A stretch of DNA of 47,067 bases from Parasitella parasitica. Taxonomy: Eukaryota; Mucoromycota; Mucoromycetes; Mucorales; Mucoraceae. A program made the translations under genes and the position numbers. Shown here in pieces: positions 1 through 11,815 of the stretch. The notes beneath the pieces were generated by a model. The model saw only the letters and a list, made by a program, of their open reading frames with translations. It ran no database searches and was not told the DNA's origin. Each line of letters opens with the position of its first letter. Position 1 is the first letter of the stretch. The stretch lies in contig MU619287.1 of assembly GCA_025201805.1 (NCBI GenBank), forward strand, positions 5,517-52,583. Direction: 5' to 3'.

Positions 1-3000
1 AACTGGTCCGGGCAATGCAGTTATTCCAACTATTGTGCTCATTATGACCATTTTTATTTTCCTTTTTATTTAATAAAATTTCTCATTTAACCGTATATTG
101 AGAAATCAATATCTCTGGGTGTGTATCCTATAACATTTTGTTCCTGAGGTCGGTGTTAAATCCTGATGAATGTTCTTCCATCAAAGCTACTAGGAACAAC
201 ATTCTATCCTTCATACGTATCTATGCTCTTGTCTTACTGGTAACTCGGAAACTCTTATCCACCAAGCTCCTAGGGATTGGTTCAAGGTGTATCCAATTAT
301 CCCTCATCCTAGATCATGATCCTATTGCTGCGGCACTGTCAAAATAACTAAAAATACCTTCAAAACATAAACTAGTTTAAATCTTCATTCAATCTTGGAA
401 TAGCAAAATAAATATATTCAGTTCTAATTGTATTTTTCTGTCTATATTTTGTTACTGTATTCTAGACATAGATAAGGATATCTTTAACAGAATAACTAAA
501 GTATGACGATAGCCATCCTGACACGGCCAACCAATGTTACGCAAATCTCCATCAATGGTGAAAGCATTCAGCATAATTTGCTTCTCCTGAAAACCTAAAA
601 TTAAACAACAAATTAATGCATTGACTCGAGGATCAATCTATGAGAACTGATATACAACAATTCAAATCCTATAAATACTAAGATGTTTTCCTCTAGATAG
701 AACCTCAGCATACTTTTATAATAAAGAACCCCAAACTTGATTATAATTGTAATTTCATATCGCTTTTATTTTTGTTTTTTTTATTTCGTAAATCTTTCAA
801 ATTTACTGCATGGATATCTCACTAGTCTCTCATCTTTTTTGTTACTCCTTTAAATTTGGGCTCTGTTCTTTCGCTCGTGGAATCAAAACTTGTCAAGTAT
901 AAACAAAAGTCTTTCATTGCAGCTGGTATTCCTCATTGACCACTTGCTTTCTTCAAAATAAATTTACTATTATGATAATCTGCGTTCTACTTATATATTT
1001 ATCCAATTAACTTAAATTAATATAGACTACATTGTATGTGCACAGTTAATAGTATGTACCATACAAATTTATACTATATAGGATATAGGCTACAGATGTC
1101 ACCATTAGGATGAATGACACTATAGACCTATACTTATACTTATATCTCGACACGAGCCTTGGATATTTACTAGATTTAGTATGTGCTACGAGCTTATGCT
1201 ATTTAAGATCTATGCTTCTACAGATGCGTATTCCCAGTTTCTACATACGCACTACAAGACATATACTTATATCCATGATACTAGCTACAGATACATTATG
1301 TACTACAGACTTGTACAATATGCGCAATGCTATAGATGTGCTTATGACATGCTATAGACAACATGCTACATATGCCGATATATGCTAAGATAAATATTAA
1401 GTGATATACACTCAGACATATCCTATTAATATAGACTGGGTAAGACTATACAAGAAATGGTATACGCTTATGGATCGATACTAATAATCTTCGTATAGAA
1501 GATTCATCAGGGTACCTCGGGTAAAGTCTATCTCCTTACTCAAATAGATTTAAGTTATCTTGAGTCAGCTGATATGTTGATTAGCAAAAAATTAAGATGC
1601 TAGTTACGCAGTATTGTCGTACGTGTTAAATTGCGAGAGTAGAACATTTATCCATAGCTCAAGTATATAAAGGTTCACCTACCTGGCCAGTAGATGAACT
1701 GCAGCTTTATACAGCTGTCGATTCGATAATAAAACCTATACCTTTATCGAGTTGACAATTATTGTTTTTTTATTATAATTTTTCCCATGAATCTATACAT
1801 CTTATACCGATTCCACAACACATATTATAGAATACAATTTATTACTATTAGATTTGAGTGAAGCGAGTTAAAAGTTGAGTCTTGGTAAATTTTTGCTTTA
1901 ATCAAAAAAAAAAAAAAAAAAAAAAATTTAGAATAAAGACATCTGGACAAGGAGATATCCTGTACTTATTATTTATGCTTTTTGAATGATTCAATGGTCG
2001 TTTTTTTTTTTTTTACTGTGGATTAGGTATTGAACAACGTAACTTAATTCTCGATAATAAGGTCTGTACTAATTCAGCAAATAATTATTATTATATATGT
2101 TGTTCATTCGACATATGTTAATGGTTATTTTGTCTGCGGTAAATGACGGGTAACAATATGCCTTGTTTATTACACACCATTAAATTGATAATGTAATCTT
2201 TACAATTATTTGAATGTAAATGCAATAGATAGTAATGAGTGGTCGATTGATTTCAATATTGTGCTGACCCATATAATTTGAAATATTAGTACTTGTGATG
2301 AACAAAAGAGATTGAATGCCTAGGAGATAATCGCTAATCTTGGATCGACAAACATATTGTTCTTGGTGCGGAAATCCTTAGAAAAGAACAAAGGTGCCCT
2401 GTTGTGTTGTATGCAAAAGATAATGTAAGTTACAATAGGACCTTCAGCAGTTTACAAAAAAAAAAGAATGTAACAATGGCTAATTTCCATATTTATATGT
2501 ACATTTTAATACGGCAATGCTTTATTTTCGTAAAATAATGCAAAGTTCTCCACAATATATAATAATAAACAATTAATCAAAGGTGATCTTGCATCGTCAC
2601 ATTAGTAAAAAGATTATATTGGTGGCATCTTTTCTTTATTGCATAATGGAATGGTTACTCGCATCTTCCATTCAGGGAGAATGCTCCATCATTAAACAGT
2701 AATGGCGATAGTAGAAGTAGCAGTAGTAGTTGTCATCAATTCAGTAGTCGACAATGTAGTCAGGTACTCAAGAATTGTTTGCCAGACAAATTTAATATTT
2801 TATAAGTTACCAAAAAAGTGTCGCTAAAAGTTTGATTGTTGTTTCAAAAAGGAGAGATACAAGGTGGTAGCTTGTTATGCACAGGTTCTTTGATTGGTTT
2901 GGATTGTTGACATTGGAAGTGACTTTTTTTTCTATTTTGACCATCTTTGCGATTGTGTTTTTTCTTTTCCTTCTTTCGCCTTTGCATCGTTTTTTCTTGA

Positions 3001-3288
3001 GATTATTGAGTTGCATAGTTTATTTCATTTAAGAAAAGAAAAGAAAAAGAAGGTAGGTTAACTATTGTTGGAGCAGGAAATAAACTTGTGCTTTTGGCCA
3101 ACACGGTCTATTTTTGATCGAATGAGCCGATGTTCGCCCATTGCAAAAAAAAAAAAAAAAAAAAAAAAAAAGTTATCAACTGCTGTATTTACAATAAAGA
3201 AATCTTTGTTCTATCGACATTGAAGATAAAGAGAAACAAAGAAAAGGATTGATTTACTAATATAATTGACTTGATAGGAAAGCAAAGC
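1..3288. other. gene-free AT-rich stretch
   Basis: I see no supportable gene here. The open frames (for example 138-347 and 1110-1388) are short, low in complexity, lack splice-compatible neighbours and resemble no family I know. The stretch holds A/T homopolymers (about 1904-1926, 2003-2015, 3146-3170) and a degenerate short repeat field at about 1040-1390, listed separately. The last 100-200 bases should contain the promoter and 5' UTR of the SP-RING gene that follows. Confidence 0.6.
1040..1390. repeat. degenerate CTAYAGAY-rich short-repeat field
   Basis: The octamer CTAYAGAY occurs seven times on the + strand within about 270 bp, at 1090, 1120, 1218, 1285, 1303, 1330 (with T) and 1352. 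Related TATACTTATA and CTACGAG words are interspersed. The copies differ mostly by C/T transitions. It reads like a decayed minisatellite. No coding function is implied. Confidence 0.4.
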
Positions 3289-6200
3289 ATGATTTCCAAT
3301 CCCAACCACAATGTGCAATCTATCATCAGCAATGAGAACCTTTTAGCGACTTTGACTGAAAAAGATGAATTAATATACGAGAGGAACAACATCCGTCTCA
3401 GTCAAATGGAGGCAGAGGTCCGTCAGCTGGCAACGTATGGTGGAGCTTGCGATGAGCTGCTAGAATGGCTCAGTGATACTCGTGCTTATAACCCATACAA
3501 TGAAAAGGCACTTTTGGGGTGTATTAGTGCCATTTCTGAAAAAGCTACGGAATACGGACCTTGGTCTGGTATGGAAATCCTTAAAGAAGCAAATCAAAAG
3601 TGTGTTAATAGATTGTCTGACAAGGGACGAGGTATGCATTATTGGTCAATATATCGAAATTGTGCGAAATGTTAATGCTAGTCGTTCCAATTAGCCTATG
3701 TTAAAAAATGCTTTGAAGACTTACAAAATTCAGTGAATGGACGAAGATCTAGTAATACCTCCTCAATGTCCAGTACATCGGTATCACATCCCTCGCCTTC
3801 TTTGCTGATCAGTAATAAATTCGCTCAACAAGCTACTGTGCCAGAGTCACCTACAGCAGCCACCAGTAGTTTTAGCCAATCGGTAAAGCTCTTCGATCCT
3901 TCTCTTTTTCCACAATCCCCCAATTCTAATACTGGCTCACCGTTGGCGTCACCGCAGTTTACAGGAGCTGAAGTAATAACAGCTTCTCCTCACGCAGCAA
4001 ACTCTACGTATCCCGTTTCAACAGACAACCACTTGAACAATTACTTGCAGCGTCAAATTGAACAGCGAGCGGCACAATCCAAGCAAAATGAACAACTGGG
4101 TTTGCAAACCCAACAGCAATACATGCAGCAATACCACCAACAGCAATACCAGCAGCAACAGCCGCAGCCGCAGCCACAGCCGCAACAGCCGCAACAGCCC
4201 CAAATAAACGTGCAGCGTTTGAGTCCAGCGCAGTTGCAACACATAAAGAACATGCAAATGCAACATGAGCAGCTTCGCAGAGCCCAGCAAGAAGAGCAGC
4301 GAAAGCTGCTGAGACAGCAAGAGATAAGAAAGCAACGAGAGCAGTACGAACTGCAAAGACGACTTGAGGCACAGAGATTACAAGAAACCCAAAGAATACA
4401 AGAAGCTAAAATAATTGAGCAGCTGAAGCAACGCCAAATACAACTGCAAGGCCAATATCAAGCACAACAGCCGCAGCAACAGCAACAGCAGCAGCAACAG
4501 CAACAGCAGCAGCAACAGCAGCAGCAACAGCAGCAACAACAGCAACAGCAGCAGCAACAAACTTTAATGAGGCAGTATCACCAGCATCTTGGTAAACCAC
4601 CGCAGCCTCCTGCTTCTAATAATGTGCCTCCTACTGTTGTCATGGCAGCTGCAGCAAATTCTGGTCAATATCAAGTATCTAGACAGCAACAAGACCCTCG
4701 AATGAACAACTACTGGCTAATGAACAACAGCAGTATGAATATTTCTTCAGACCTATTTTCAGCTGCTGCAGCAACTACTATAGCTAATACACCGGTTACA
4801 TCTACATTCATCACACCAGCTGCCTCTGCAACCGCCCCTTCTCCTTTAACAGCTATCCCGGAAAACACTGCAGTAACTGGTACATCCATCAATGTCACAC
4901 CATCTGTCACAGAAACACCATCATCACACCCAAAGCCACTTGCAAGCAATGGTATTTCTAAATCATCATTATCAGTCCCATCGACGCCCAATATACCGAC
5001 AAAGGCCATACCTAGAAGTGCAAGCATATCAGTTTATCCGTCTGATACACGTCCCTCTGCAGATACGTTAAAAATTCATCTCCCTGGGGGTGGTACCATT
5101 CATAAGCCTTATGATGCCGCCGTCGACAGCTTTGCCAAACCAACCGGCCAGGGCGATAAAATCGAATACCAACACAAGGTGAGACATGCCTTCCAGCCGT
5201 TTCGACTCGTCCATGGCGAAGTTGTCACCAAAAAGTCTTTCTTTATTGCAGACGACGAGTACGACAAGCTGTTCAAAAACCCAAATACCACCTTCATCGA
5301 TTATCGCGGTCAAGTACCGTTATCTTATGTAATAACTGCTTGGTATGACAACACCCCAGAACGCAAGTGCGACTGGCCTACGGGAGCTCGCATTGAGCTG
5401 AATGGCCATAATTTACCGCTGCAAAAGGTACAATGATGTAGCATGATGTCTGCGAGTGTGGTACTAACAATCTACAACAGAGGGAAAAGATCAATAACCC
5501 AAATGGCCCATCCACCATCTCTGGCAAGGACAAGCCATTTGATTTAACCAGATTACTGACAAGAGGTACGAATACCCTTGTTCTCCACCAACCAAAGTGT
5601 GCCTGTGTGAGTAGCCTATCAGAATGGACGCAATGCTATCCAGACACTAACCGTAAATTTGACAACCTAGTCGTATTCCTTTGCAGTGCAAGTCTTTATT
5701 AGACCAAGCGAAAATTTCATCCGCAGCCTTGTAAAGAATAATATCATCAGCATTGACAAAAGTAATCGCTTGATTGATAATTTACTTGGCAAGTTCAAAA
5801 GCGAAGATAACAACGACGAAGACCTTGTCATTATACAGAAATCGGTTACCCTCAAATTGAAATGCCCTCTTATGTTTAGAAGAATGAATCAGCCTGTTCG
5901 AGGCGTCGACTGCAAACATGTTGACGTAAGTTGTTTATAAGAGTGCATAGTGCAAACAGTAGTTTCTAACAAACATCCCACACAGTGCTTTGATTTGGAA
6001 GCCTATCTCATGGTCAACAAGGTTGAGAACCCTACCTGGGCATGTCCTCACTGCAACAACACCATTGGCCCTACATCGTTAGCTCGCGATCTACTAGTGG
6101 AGCAGTTACTAGTAACCCTGCCCAAGCGAGCATCTGAAATAGAGTACATTGGGGATCACTCGAACTTTAAGATCGTCAGAATGGAGGATCCTGATTCAGA

Positions 6201-6411
6201 CGATGAGGATGACCAAGACGACAAGGACAACGTGTTCAAGTATATAGCAAAAGACAACAGCACATCCCTTGGACAAGCAGCTGCTACCAGTGCATCGAAT
6301 GGAAATGTTATAGATCTGATTAGTGATGATGAAGACGAGGAAATAGGACAGGACGTTCAACGTGGCAATAATACTCCGTTAAAGAGAGGTTGGGATGCCC
6401 AAAACCACTGA
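3289..6411 (+). CDS. SP-RING (Miz-type) SUMO E3 ligase with polyQ tract
   Basis: Exons 3289-3631, 3695-5427, 5481-5565, 5687-5925 and 5986-6411 join in phase to 941 aa. The start is the first ATG of the open frame. An acidic N-terminal segment is followed by a long Q/P/S-rich region with 29 consecutive Gln at about residues 375-403. A PINIT-like region follows (about 560-720), then the SP-RING at about 780-826 with the motifs CPLMFRRMNQPVRG, CKHVDCFDLEAY and WACPHCN. That arrangement is closest to the ZMIZ/PIAS/Siz family, whose SP-RING binds the SUMO E2 Ubc9. Near the C-terminus VIDLISDDEDEE (about 908-919) is a textbook SUMO-interaction motif with an acidic tail. The likely role is nuclear SUMO ligation to chromatin or transcription proteins. 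I see no SAP domain, which favours a ZMIZ-like over a classic Siz1 protein. The gene converges with the downstream minus-strand gene (133 bp between stops). Confidence 0.9.
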
Positions 6412-6544
6412 ACCATCCAATAGAATATATACCCTCTGATGTCCTCAATCAGTCAGCCCCCCCCCCTCCTATGTACAAAAGAACGTGTAAAAAAGCTGAA
6501 TAAAAACATCATTTATTAGTCGAAATGGTTCTGTAGCAGCGCCT

Positions 6545-7183
6545 TCATAGTGCAGTGAAATAGGAATCCAAAGTGTTTGTACCCATAAAGAGCTCATCAT
6601 CGACTGACACCAGTAATTGAGACGGATAAACAGACAATCCACGATATAAAGTATGAACGGTTGGCTTTTGGTCTGCTGGTTCCTCTTCTGTCTGTTCATC
6701 TTGCTCTGGAAATGTAAAGGATTTTTCCTACAGTGGTGTTATTATTAAGCACCAGCATTATAGCCCATTGCGCCGTTTCTTTACCATTTTGATTAGTGTT
6801 TGCTGCGAATTCCTTGTTGCAAATCTGTACAAGATGCGAAAGCCATCCTCTTGAACGATCTTTAGCTACCGAACCAAGTTGTGCAATAAACGTAGCTTAC
6901 TGTGTATGACACGATTAGCCTCGGCATCCTTCTGCTTTCTGGCTGCAGACAAACCGTGCTCGGTAACCACCACATAACTCAATATCACAGAATAAAGTTC
7001 TTTCAAAACTTGATCATGCAGCCCATGTTCATTATACCAATCTAACTTTTCCTTGGGAACGTACAAGACTACACGTAAAGCCTATTGCTGTTACTGCTTT
7101 GCTGTGGCTCTATACACTGATATTCTTACTGTGTTTTCAGTAATAGCAAGGTGGAGAATCGTACGACTGTGTTTAATGACCAT
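6545..7183 (-). CDS. conserved-looking small protein, function unknown
   Basis: Exons (minus) 7183-7130, 7081-6901, 6859-6785 and 6705-6545 give 156 aa ending in ...GTNTLDSYFTAL. I do not recognise the family. The N-terminus (HSRTILHLAITENTALRVV) looks like a beta-strand pair, followed by a helical middle rich in Lys/Glu and a C-terminal motif LYRGLSVYPSQLLVSVDDEL that reads as conserved. There is no signal peptide or TM segment, so it is probably soluble. The second intron is only 41 nt (or 35 nt if the alternative acceptor at 6866 is used, adding two residues in frame), shorter than its neighbours. Start codons of this gene and the plus-strand phosphodiesterase are 134 bp apart, so they probably share a bidirectional promoter. 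The coding call rests on phase-consistent exons and amino-acid composition. Confidence 0.7.
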
Positions 7184-7317
7184 GTAGCTAATGAGAAAAA
7201 AAAAAAAAAAAAAGGAGAAACAACAAAACCGCTGGGCATCCCTTGGGTCATTTTTATGCCGCCACAATCGAGGGAAAAAAAAAAAGTACCTGTTCTTTTT
7301 GTTCTTATTTCATAACC
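7184..7317. promoter_or_regulatory. shared divergent promoter region
   Basis: Only 134 bp separate the ATG of the minus-strand unknown gene from the ATG of the plus-strand phosphodiesterase. The interval contains two A-runs (about 7195-7213 and 7275-7285), which in fungi often exclude nucleosomes. No clear TATA box is seen. Divergent use is inferred from geometry alone. Confidence 0.45.
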
Positions 7318-9255
7318 ATGTCTGGCTCAGGCTCAGGGTCAGGCTCTTTCCCCAAATTGCAACATTCAGAATCTTTGCTATCATTGAGAACTCGAAAAAG
7401 CAACCAAGATTTTAGCGTCTTGGCAGCAGAGAATCTAGGAAGAAAGGTGTCTCCACTTGTAGACGAAAGAGTCTTTGCAGCATCTGTTGCCGATAATTAT
7501 GAAGAGCGTGATGAACTATTAGGACAAGGAAACAGCGAGGTAATAGAGATAGGAAATTACGACCAAGACTGGTCAGATGTAAGGGCAAAGGACCCTCGCA
7601 GAGGATGGCTTAAACGGGCTCATTGCACAAGAGTATGGATCAAGCCGCTAGGTTCTAGCATTTTTCTCAACATTGACTAATGCCTGTTTAGAAATGCTGG
7701 ATGGGGTTGCTCTTGGTGCTATTTATTTTAGGCTTGTTTGGACTAGTAACCAAAGTCGCTATAAACGAGCTCAATAAGGATTCCATTGCGAAAGCCCATC
7801 TATATTACAATGGCTCGGCCTATTTTGAGACAACTGTCATTTATGTATCCCTGGATGGCTTTAGAAACGATTATTTGGATAGAAAAGTTACACCAAACAT
7901 CGACCTATTAGGTATATACATTTGTTCGATGCTAAACAAATCAGACATGGCTGACATTTGGTTGTAATCTTTTAGCTGAACAGGGAATCCGTGCTGAATA
8001 TTTGATACCATCCTTTCCGGTAAGAACAAGCTTCCACATGTCGATAACATTCTAACAGCAAGCCAGTCAATTACCTTTCCAAATCATTGGACTTTGGCTA
8101 CCGGTCTCTATCCTGAGTCTCATGGCATTGTAGCAAATGAGTTTTACGATCCTGGTATGAAAGAAGAGTTTATACACAAAAAGCCATCTATCAGTGGTGA
8201 TCCCAAGTGGTGGGGCGGTGAGCCTATATGGGTCACTAGTAAAAACCAAGGCAAGAAGTCTGCTGTCATAATGTGGCCTGGATCCAATGTGCCGATTCAT
8301 CAAGTATCGCCTGACTATTACATTGCCTATACAAGAGAGACAACAGCTATTGATAAAATGGACATTGCGTTAGACTGGCTGGATATGCCCATCGATAAAA
8401 GACCGCAGTCTATTTCCATTTATATTCCCCAAGTAGATCAAAAGGGCCATGGTGGAGGACCTGAAGGAAAACAGGCAAGTTTTGTACGCAAAAAGACTGG
8501 GGGAAAAAAATTACTGATATATGTCTGCATCCACAGTTGAATTCAGTGTTAAAGAGCATGGACGACGCCTTGGGTCATCTAATGTCTGGTTTAGCTGAGC
8601 GAAACATAGACAAGCATGTGCATCTTGTAGTGGTATGTTTTCTGCAGTTGTCGTGTATAGCTTTTACAAATGGCTCATAAAGAACTTGCAGGTCAGCGAT
8701 CACGGCATGGCAGCGTCCGACAAATCCAGACTGATCTATTACGATGAGATTATATCTGCAGAGTCAGAATCCTACCTTCGCAAACGAGAGGCATGGCCTT
8801 TGCTAGGCCTTCGTCCAAAAGATGACGCACCTGAATTTGCCCTAGATCAGATATATAGAGAAATCCGTGAATACATCAAGAAGAACGAAGCCCCTCATTT
8901 TCAAGTTTACAAAAGGAAAGACATGCCAGCAAGATTTCATTACAATTCTACAGAGCGTATTGCACCCATCATCCTGATACCGGATGTAGGATATTCCATC
9001 ATTCACAGCACAGATTACAATCAAAATTCTGAAAAACCTTATAGTCCGAGAGGAATCCATGGCTATGACAACATGGCGCTGGAAATGAGGGCAATTTTTG
9101 CTGCCAGAGGACCAAGCATCGAGGAGGCCTATATCCCAGGCACGGTAGTAAGCCCTTTCTATAATATTGAATTGTACAAGTTTTTGACGAATATACTTGA
9201 TTTGAACTCTGCGCCCAACAATGCGACATTGAACGGTGTATTTAACAAGTTGTAA
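7318..9255 (+). CDS. type II membrane nucleotide pyrophosphatase/phosphodiesterase (NPP family)
   Basis: Exons 7318-7632, 7692-7911, 7976-8019, 8067-8474, 8537-8632 and 8692-9255 give 548 aa. A Ser/Gly-rich cytosolic tail of about 105 residues precedes one TM anchor (about 109-126), so the catalytic domain should be lumenal or extracellular. The alkaline-phosphatase-superfamily metal site is complete: D160 (SLDGFR), nucleophile T202 (FPNHWTLATG), D317 and H321 (VDQKGHGGGP), D364/H365 (SDHGM) and H484 (GIHGYDN). The family hydrolyses nucleotide phosphodiester and pyrophosphate bonds. Yeast Npp1/Npp2 are linked to phosphate scavenging. The fourth intron (8475-8536) appears to use a GC donor, because only that junction keeps the family spacing between GHxxGP and the next helix. 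The ATG at 7318 gives a proper N-tail. Upstream in-frame sequence lacks another ATG. Confidence 0.93.
8475..8536 (+). other. GC-AG intron
   Basis: This 62 nt intron begins CAG|GCAAGT and ends CCACAG. GCAAGT after AG is the usual consensus of the rare GC-AG class. A GT donor 9 nt downstream (TTT|GTACGC) is also in phase but would insert Ala-Ser-Phe into an otherwise gap-free NPP motif, so I prefer the GC donor. Confidence 0.7.
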
Positions 9256-9445
9256 TACCACAATAATCAAAGAAGATAGATATTTTTAAAACCGCTAGAG
9301 TATCTTCAAATGTATGCTTAATTTATGGTGTGCAAAGAGTAGGTTTCGCGTCTATGCGTGCACCCGGATTTCGAACACAAATAGACAAAAAGAATTTACC
9401 CAAGATATAATATACTATGGTTTGACATACGTCTTTATTGACAAA

Positions 9446-10875
9446 TTAATAAACTTCTTTCTTTTCAGCGCAATCTCTGAAGAACTGAATTTTGTGATTA
9501 ATCCATCCTTTACAATTTTGCTCAGAAACCTCATGAGTACTCTGTTTAATGTGCTCAAGCCTGATTTTCTTTCTTGGCCAAGGTTTTCAGCTTCGAGAAA
9601 CATCCCTCAATAGGGTTGAGGAAAGGCGAATAAGGGGGGGTTACAGGGCACATGTGATGATTTGAGTTCTTGAAAAGCTCTTTTACCACAGGTGCTTTGT
9701 GAATGGAAGCATTATCCATCACAAAAAAGCGGGAATCAGCATTGGAATCTTCCAGCTTCTTCATAATCCCGCTCACAAAATCCTTGAAGATCTCACCTGT
9801 TGTGCCTCCTTTGACTAACTTTAGCAAGACATCTTCAAAACCATGGTAGGAGATGCTTGCAAGAATTGACATGTTAATAGCTCGCTTCGTGGCATTTACA
9901 ATTACGCTTGAAGAGCCTTGTCCGCGTACAAGATTGGCTTTGAATCCAGCGTCGTCTACAAAGGTACAATTGGTCTTGTAGGCGATACCTCTTTCAGATA
10001 ATCTATGGACAAGATAATCGTATTTTGGCTGAAATATTATCTCTAAGTAGCTTCAACAGGACTGATATAAACAACCATTCAAATATTTGGCAACTTCATC
10101 ATTCCGGCCTGTTGCTGTTGTTGCTTTCAGTGTTGTTTGATCAGATCCTTTGTAAGTATACTTGTTGATATACTTAATTGCCTGGACACTGGCACATACT
10201 TCCACATTAATGTGAGCATTGTATTTTTTTGAGAGATAGGGATTGTATGGCACAATACATTCATTTGTCATCTCAAAGTCGTGATACATGTCCTGCTCGT
10301 CTATGATGCGTACATGGTGTAAGCGACCATCTCTTCTTCTGCGATGCAGTGGATATCCATCATCAGTTACTATTGTTGACGGTTGGGTAATGCCTTGGAA
10401 TTTTTTTTTGGAACACGCATCATTATCAAAAGTCTTCACGCTTCTACTGCCTTCATACGCTTCAGAGTAAATCCAAGGCCATTGACAAGGTAATTCCACA
10501 CACTAGTTGGAGATATGCCTTTACAAGGAAACTTCTGTTCCCATGCCTCCTTGAGCATATGAAGGTTCTGTGTGCAGTCGCCGTTCAAGAGCTTTTTGAT
10601 GTGCTTTCCATGCTCACGCCCCAAATTTGTTGTCTCCTTTCTTCTTCTTCCTCTTGGCTTCTTCCCCACACGGCCTTTTGTATACCAAAAAAAAACATGA
10701 TATTTCTGACAGATGGGTTGGACAGTTGCTACAGTCGCGCAGCCTCTGAAGCAGTGACTGATCCATTTTCTGCAACTTATGTTCGATGACAAGCTGTTTA
10801 ATGACGGTTGGAATATCTCCGTATGATTTTTCTTTTTTTGGCTCTTCTGTTTTTAGTTGATGAAATACAAGGCAT
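9446..10875 (-). pseudogene. Tc1/mariner-type transposase relic, interrupted by Helitron fragment
   Basis: On the minus strand an ATG at 10875 opens a decayed transposase. The N-terminal helix-turn-helix part (SVTASEAARL, SNPSVRNIM) is recoverable only across frame changes plus a TAG stop at about 10750-10730. It is followed by an intact run (about 10436-10700) with a basic GRRRK patch and SVWNYLVNGLGFTLKRMK. The C-terminal part (about 10046-9446) keeps all three catalytic positions of the DD-E/D core: NCTFVDDAGF, RFFVMDNASIHK and PPYSPFLNPIEGCFSKLK. Another frameshift lies near 9555, before HEVSEQNCKGWINHKIQFF. The two halves are separated by a 385 bp foreign insert. I found no convincing terminal inverted repeats. 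It is clearly non-functional as written. Confidence 0.85.
10055..10439 (-). mobile_element. Helitron Rep/helicase protein fragment inserted in the transposase
   Basis: One open minus-strand frame encodes DGYPLHRRRRDGR, ECIVPYNPYLSKKYNAHINVE and AIKYINKYTYKG. This is the stretch between the Helitron replication-initiator domain and the PIF1-type helicase, with the family's characteristic PYNP and KYNAHINVEVC motifs. Neither the HUH catalytic motif nor Walker A is present, so it is an internal fragment of about 125 residues. The insert is flanked by the same 5 bp, GCTTC, at 10050-10054 and 10440-10444. Helitrons do not normally make target duplications, so the fragment may have arrived by another route. 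Confidence 0.8.
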
Positions 10876-11815
10876 TTTATTTAGGAAACGTAAAATGGTT
10901 ATGTGAAAGAGATTAGAAAGGTTATGATTAAGCTGAATGTTACGGTCCTGGTCAACATTTGCGTGTTTATGGTTGTCAATTTATTCTCAGTGGCGCGCAT
11001 TAACAAACCGCATTGAGTGCTTAGAACTTTGAACACTAACTCAACACTTGTATTTTTGCAAATACCGTAGATGGCTCAAATACTAGAGAACAAAGCATAG
11101 TGGCGACTTATTTAATTTACTAATAATTGACAAGACTAATTTCCAGTAATAATCTACTTGACAGGGTACGATCTATGGTTATACAACAAGGGCTACTCGT
11201 CTTTGATCTGACAGTGCCTTGGCCTTTATTCTGGTGCACAGGATGCTTTGATAAATGTGTAAGCACTTGTGAATCAGTAGCGTTCGATGAAACCAAAGCT
11301 GAATATTAAGCTATGTTGCAAGAACAAAACAATTTACAAAACTTGAAAAACTTGGGATCTGATGTCATGGATTGATCTTTTTTTAGAGTGAAATGGCTGA
11401 ACAAGATAATCTCTATTTATCAATTGGGGGGGGGGATACCTTTACTTTTTCTGATGTTGTCGACAGCGTTGTCGACAACGCATGATAGCCAATGAGAAGC
11501 CGCCTTTTTCAAAAAAAAATCCAAAGGGTTGTTGTCGATGGTGTCGTTGGGAGTTGGTTCAAGAACCTCATGATGAAACTGTTGTTCATTTTTTTAATGT
11601 AGCATTCATGTCGGTTTAACCTTCCTTGTTATATCTTTGAAAAATAAAACAATGATTTCTTCTCGTTTCTTGATTTAGATAGCTTGGCCCTTGTGTAGCC
11701 TGCTTTATAGTACACTCCTTTTTCAAATCGAATGGCACAAATTGAAAAAAAAAAAAACAAAAAGTGTATGTATTATTAGATTTGGGGGTAATACAGTAAT
11801 CACTGTCTAACAGTT
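10876..11815. other. gene-free region with dispersed repeat
   Basis: No supportable coding region. It contains a run of ten G (11426-11435), a 14 bp perfect palindrome (11467-11480), copy A of a dispersed repeat (about 11450-11530), and the presumed 3' UTR of the minus-strand membrane protein gene. Confidence 0.55.
11450..11530 (+). repeat. dispersed repeat, copy A
   Basis: The core at 11486-11528 (from TAGCCAATGA to CCAAAGGG) matches 20718-20757 with one substitution over the first 31 nt and a small A-run difference. Similarity continues upstream, where both copies carry GTTGTC...CAA...ATG. This copy holds CGTTGTCGACAACG, a perfect 14 bp palindrome, preceded by a partial second copy GTTGTCGACA. 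Both copies lie beside transposon relics. The repeat is noncoding. Confidence 0.7.

Noticed and set aside
1110-1388. Plus-strand frame of 92 codons
   Set aside because: Coincides with the CTAYAGAY repeat field; Tyr/Leu/Thr-rich low complexity, no family.
4004-4600. Several minus-strand frames with poly-Ala or poly-Leu
   Set aside because: Antisense shadows of the Gln-rich and CAG/CAA-repeat part of the SP-RING gene.
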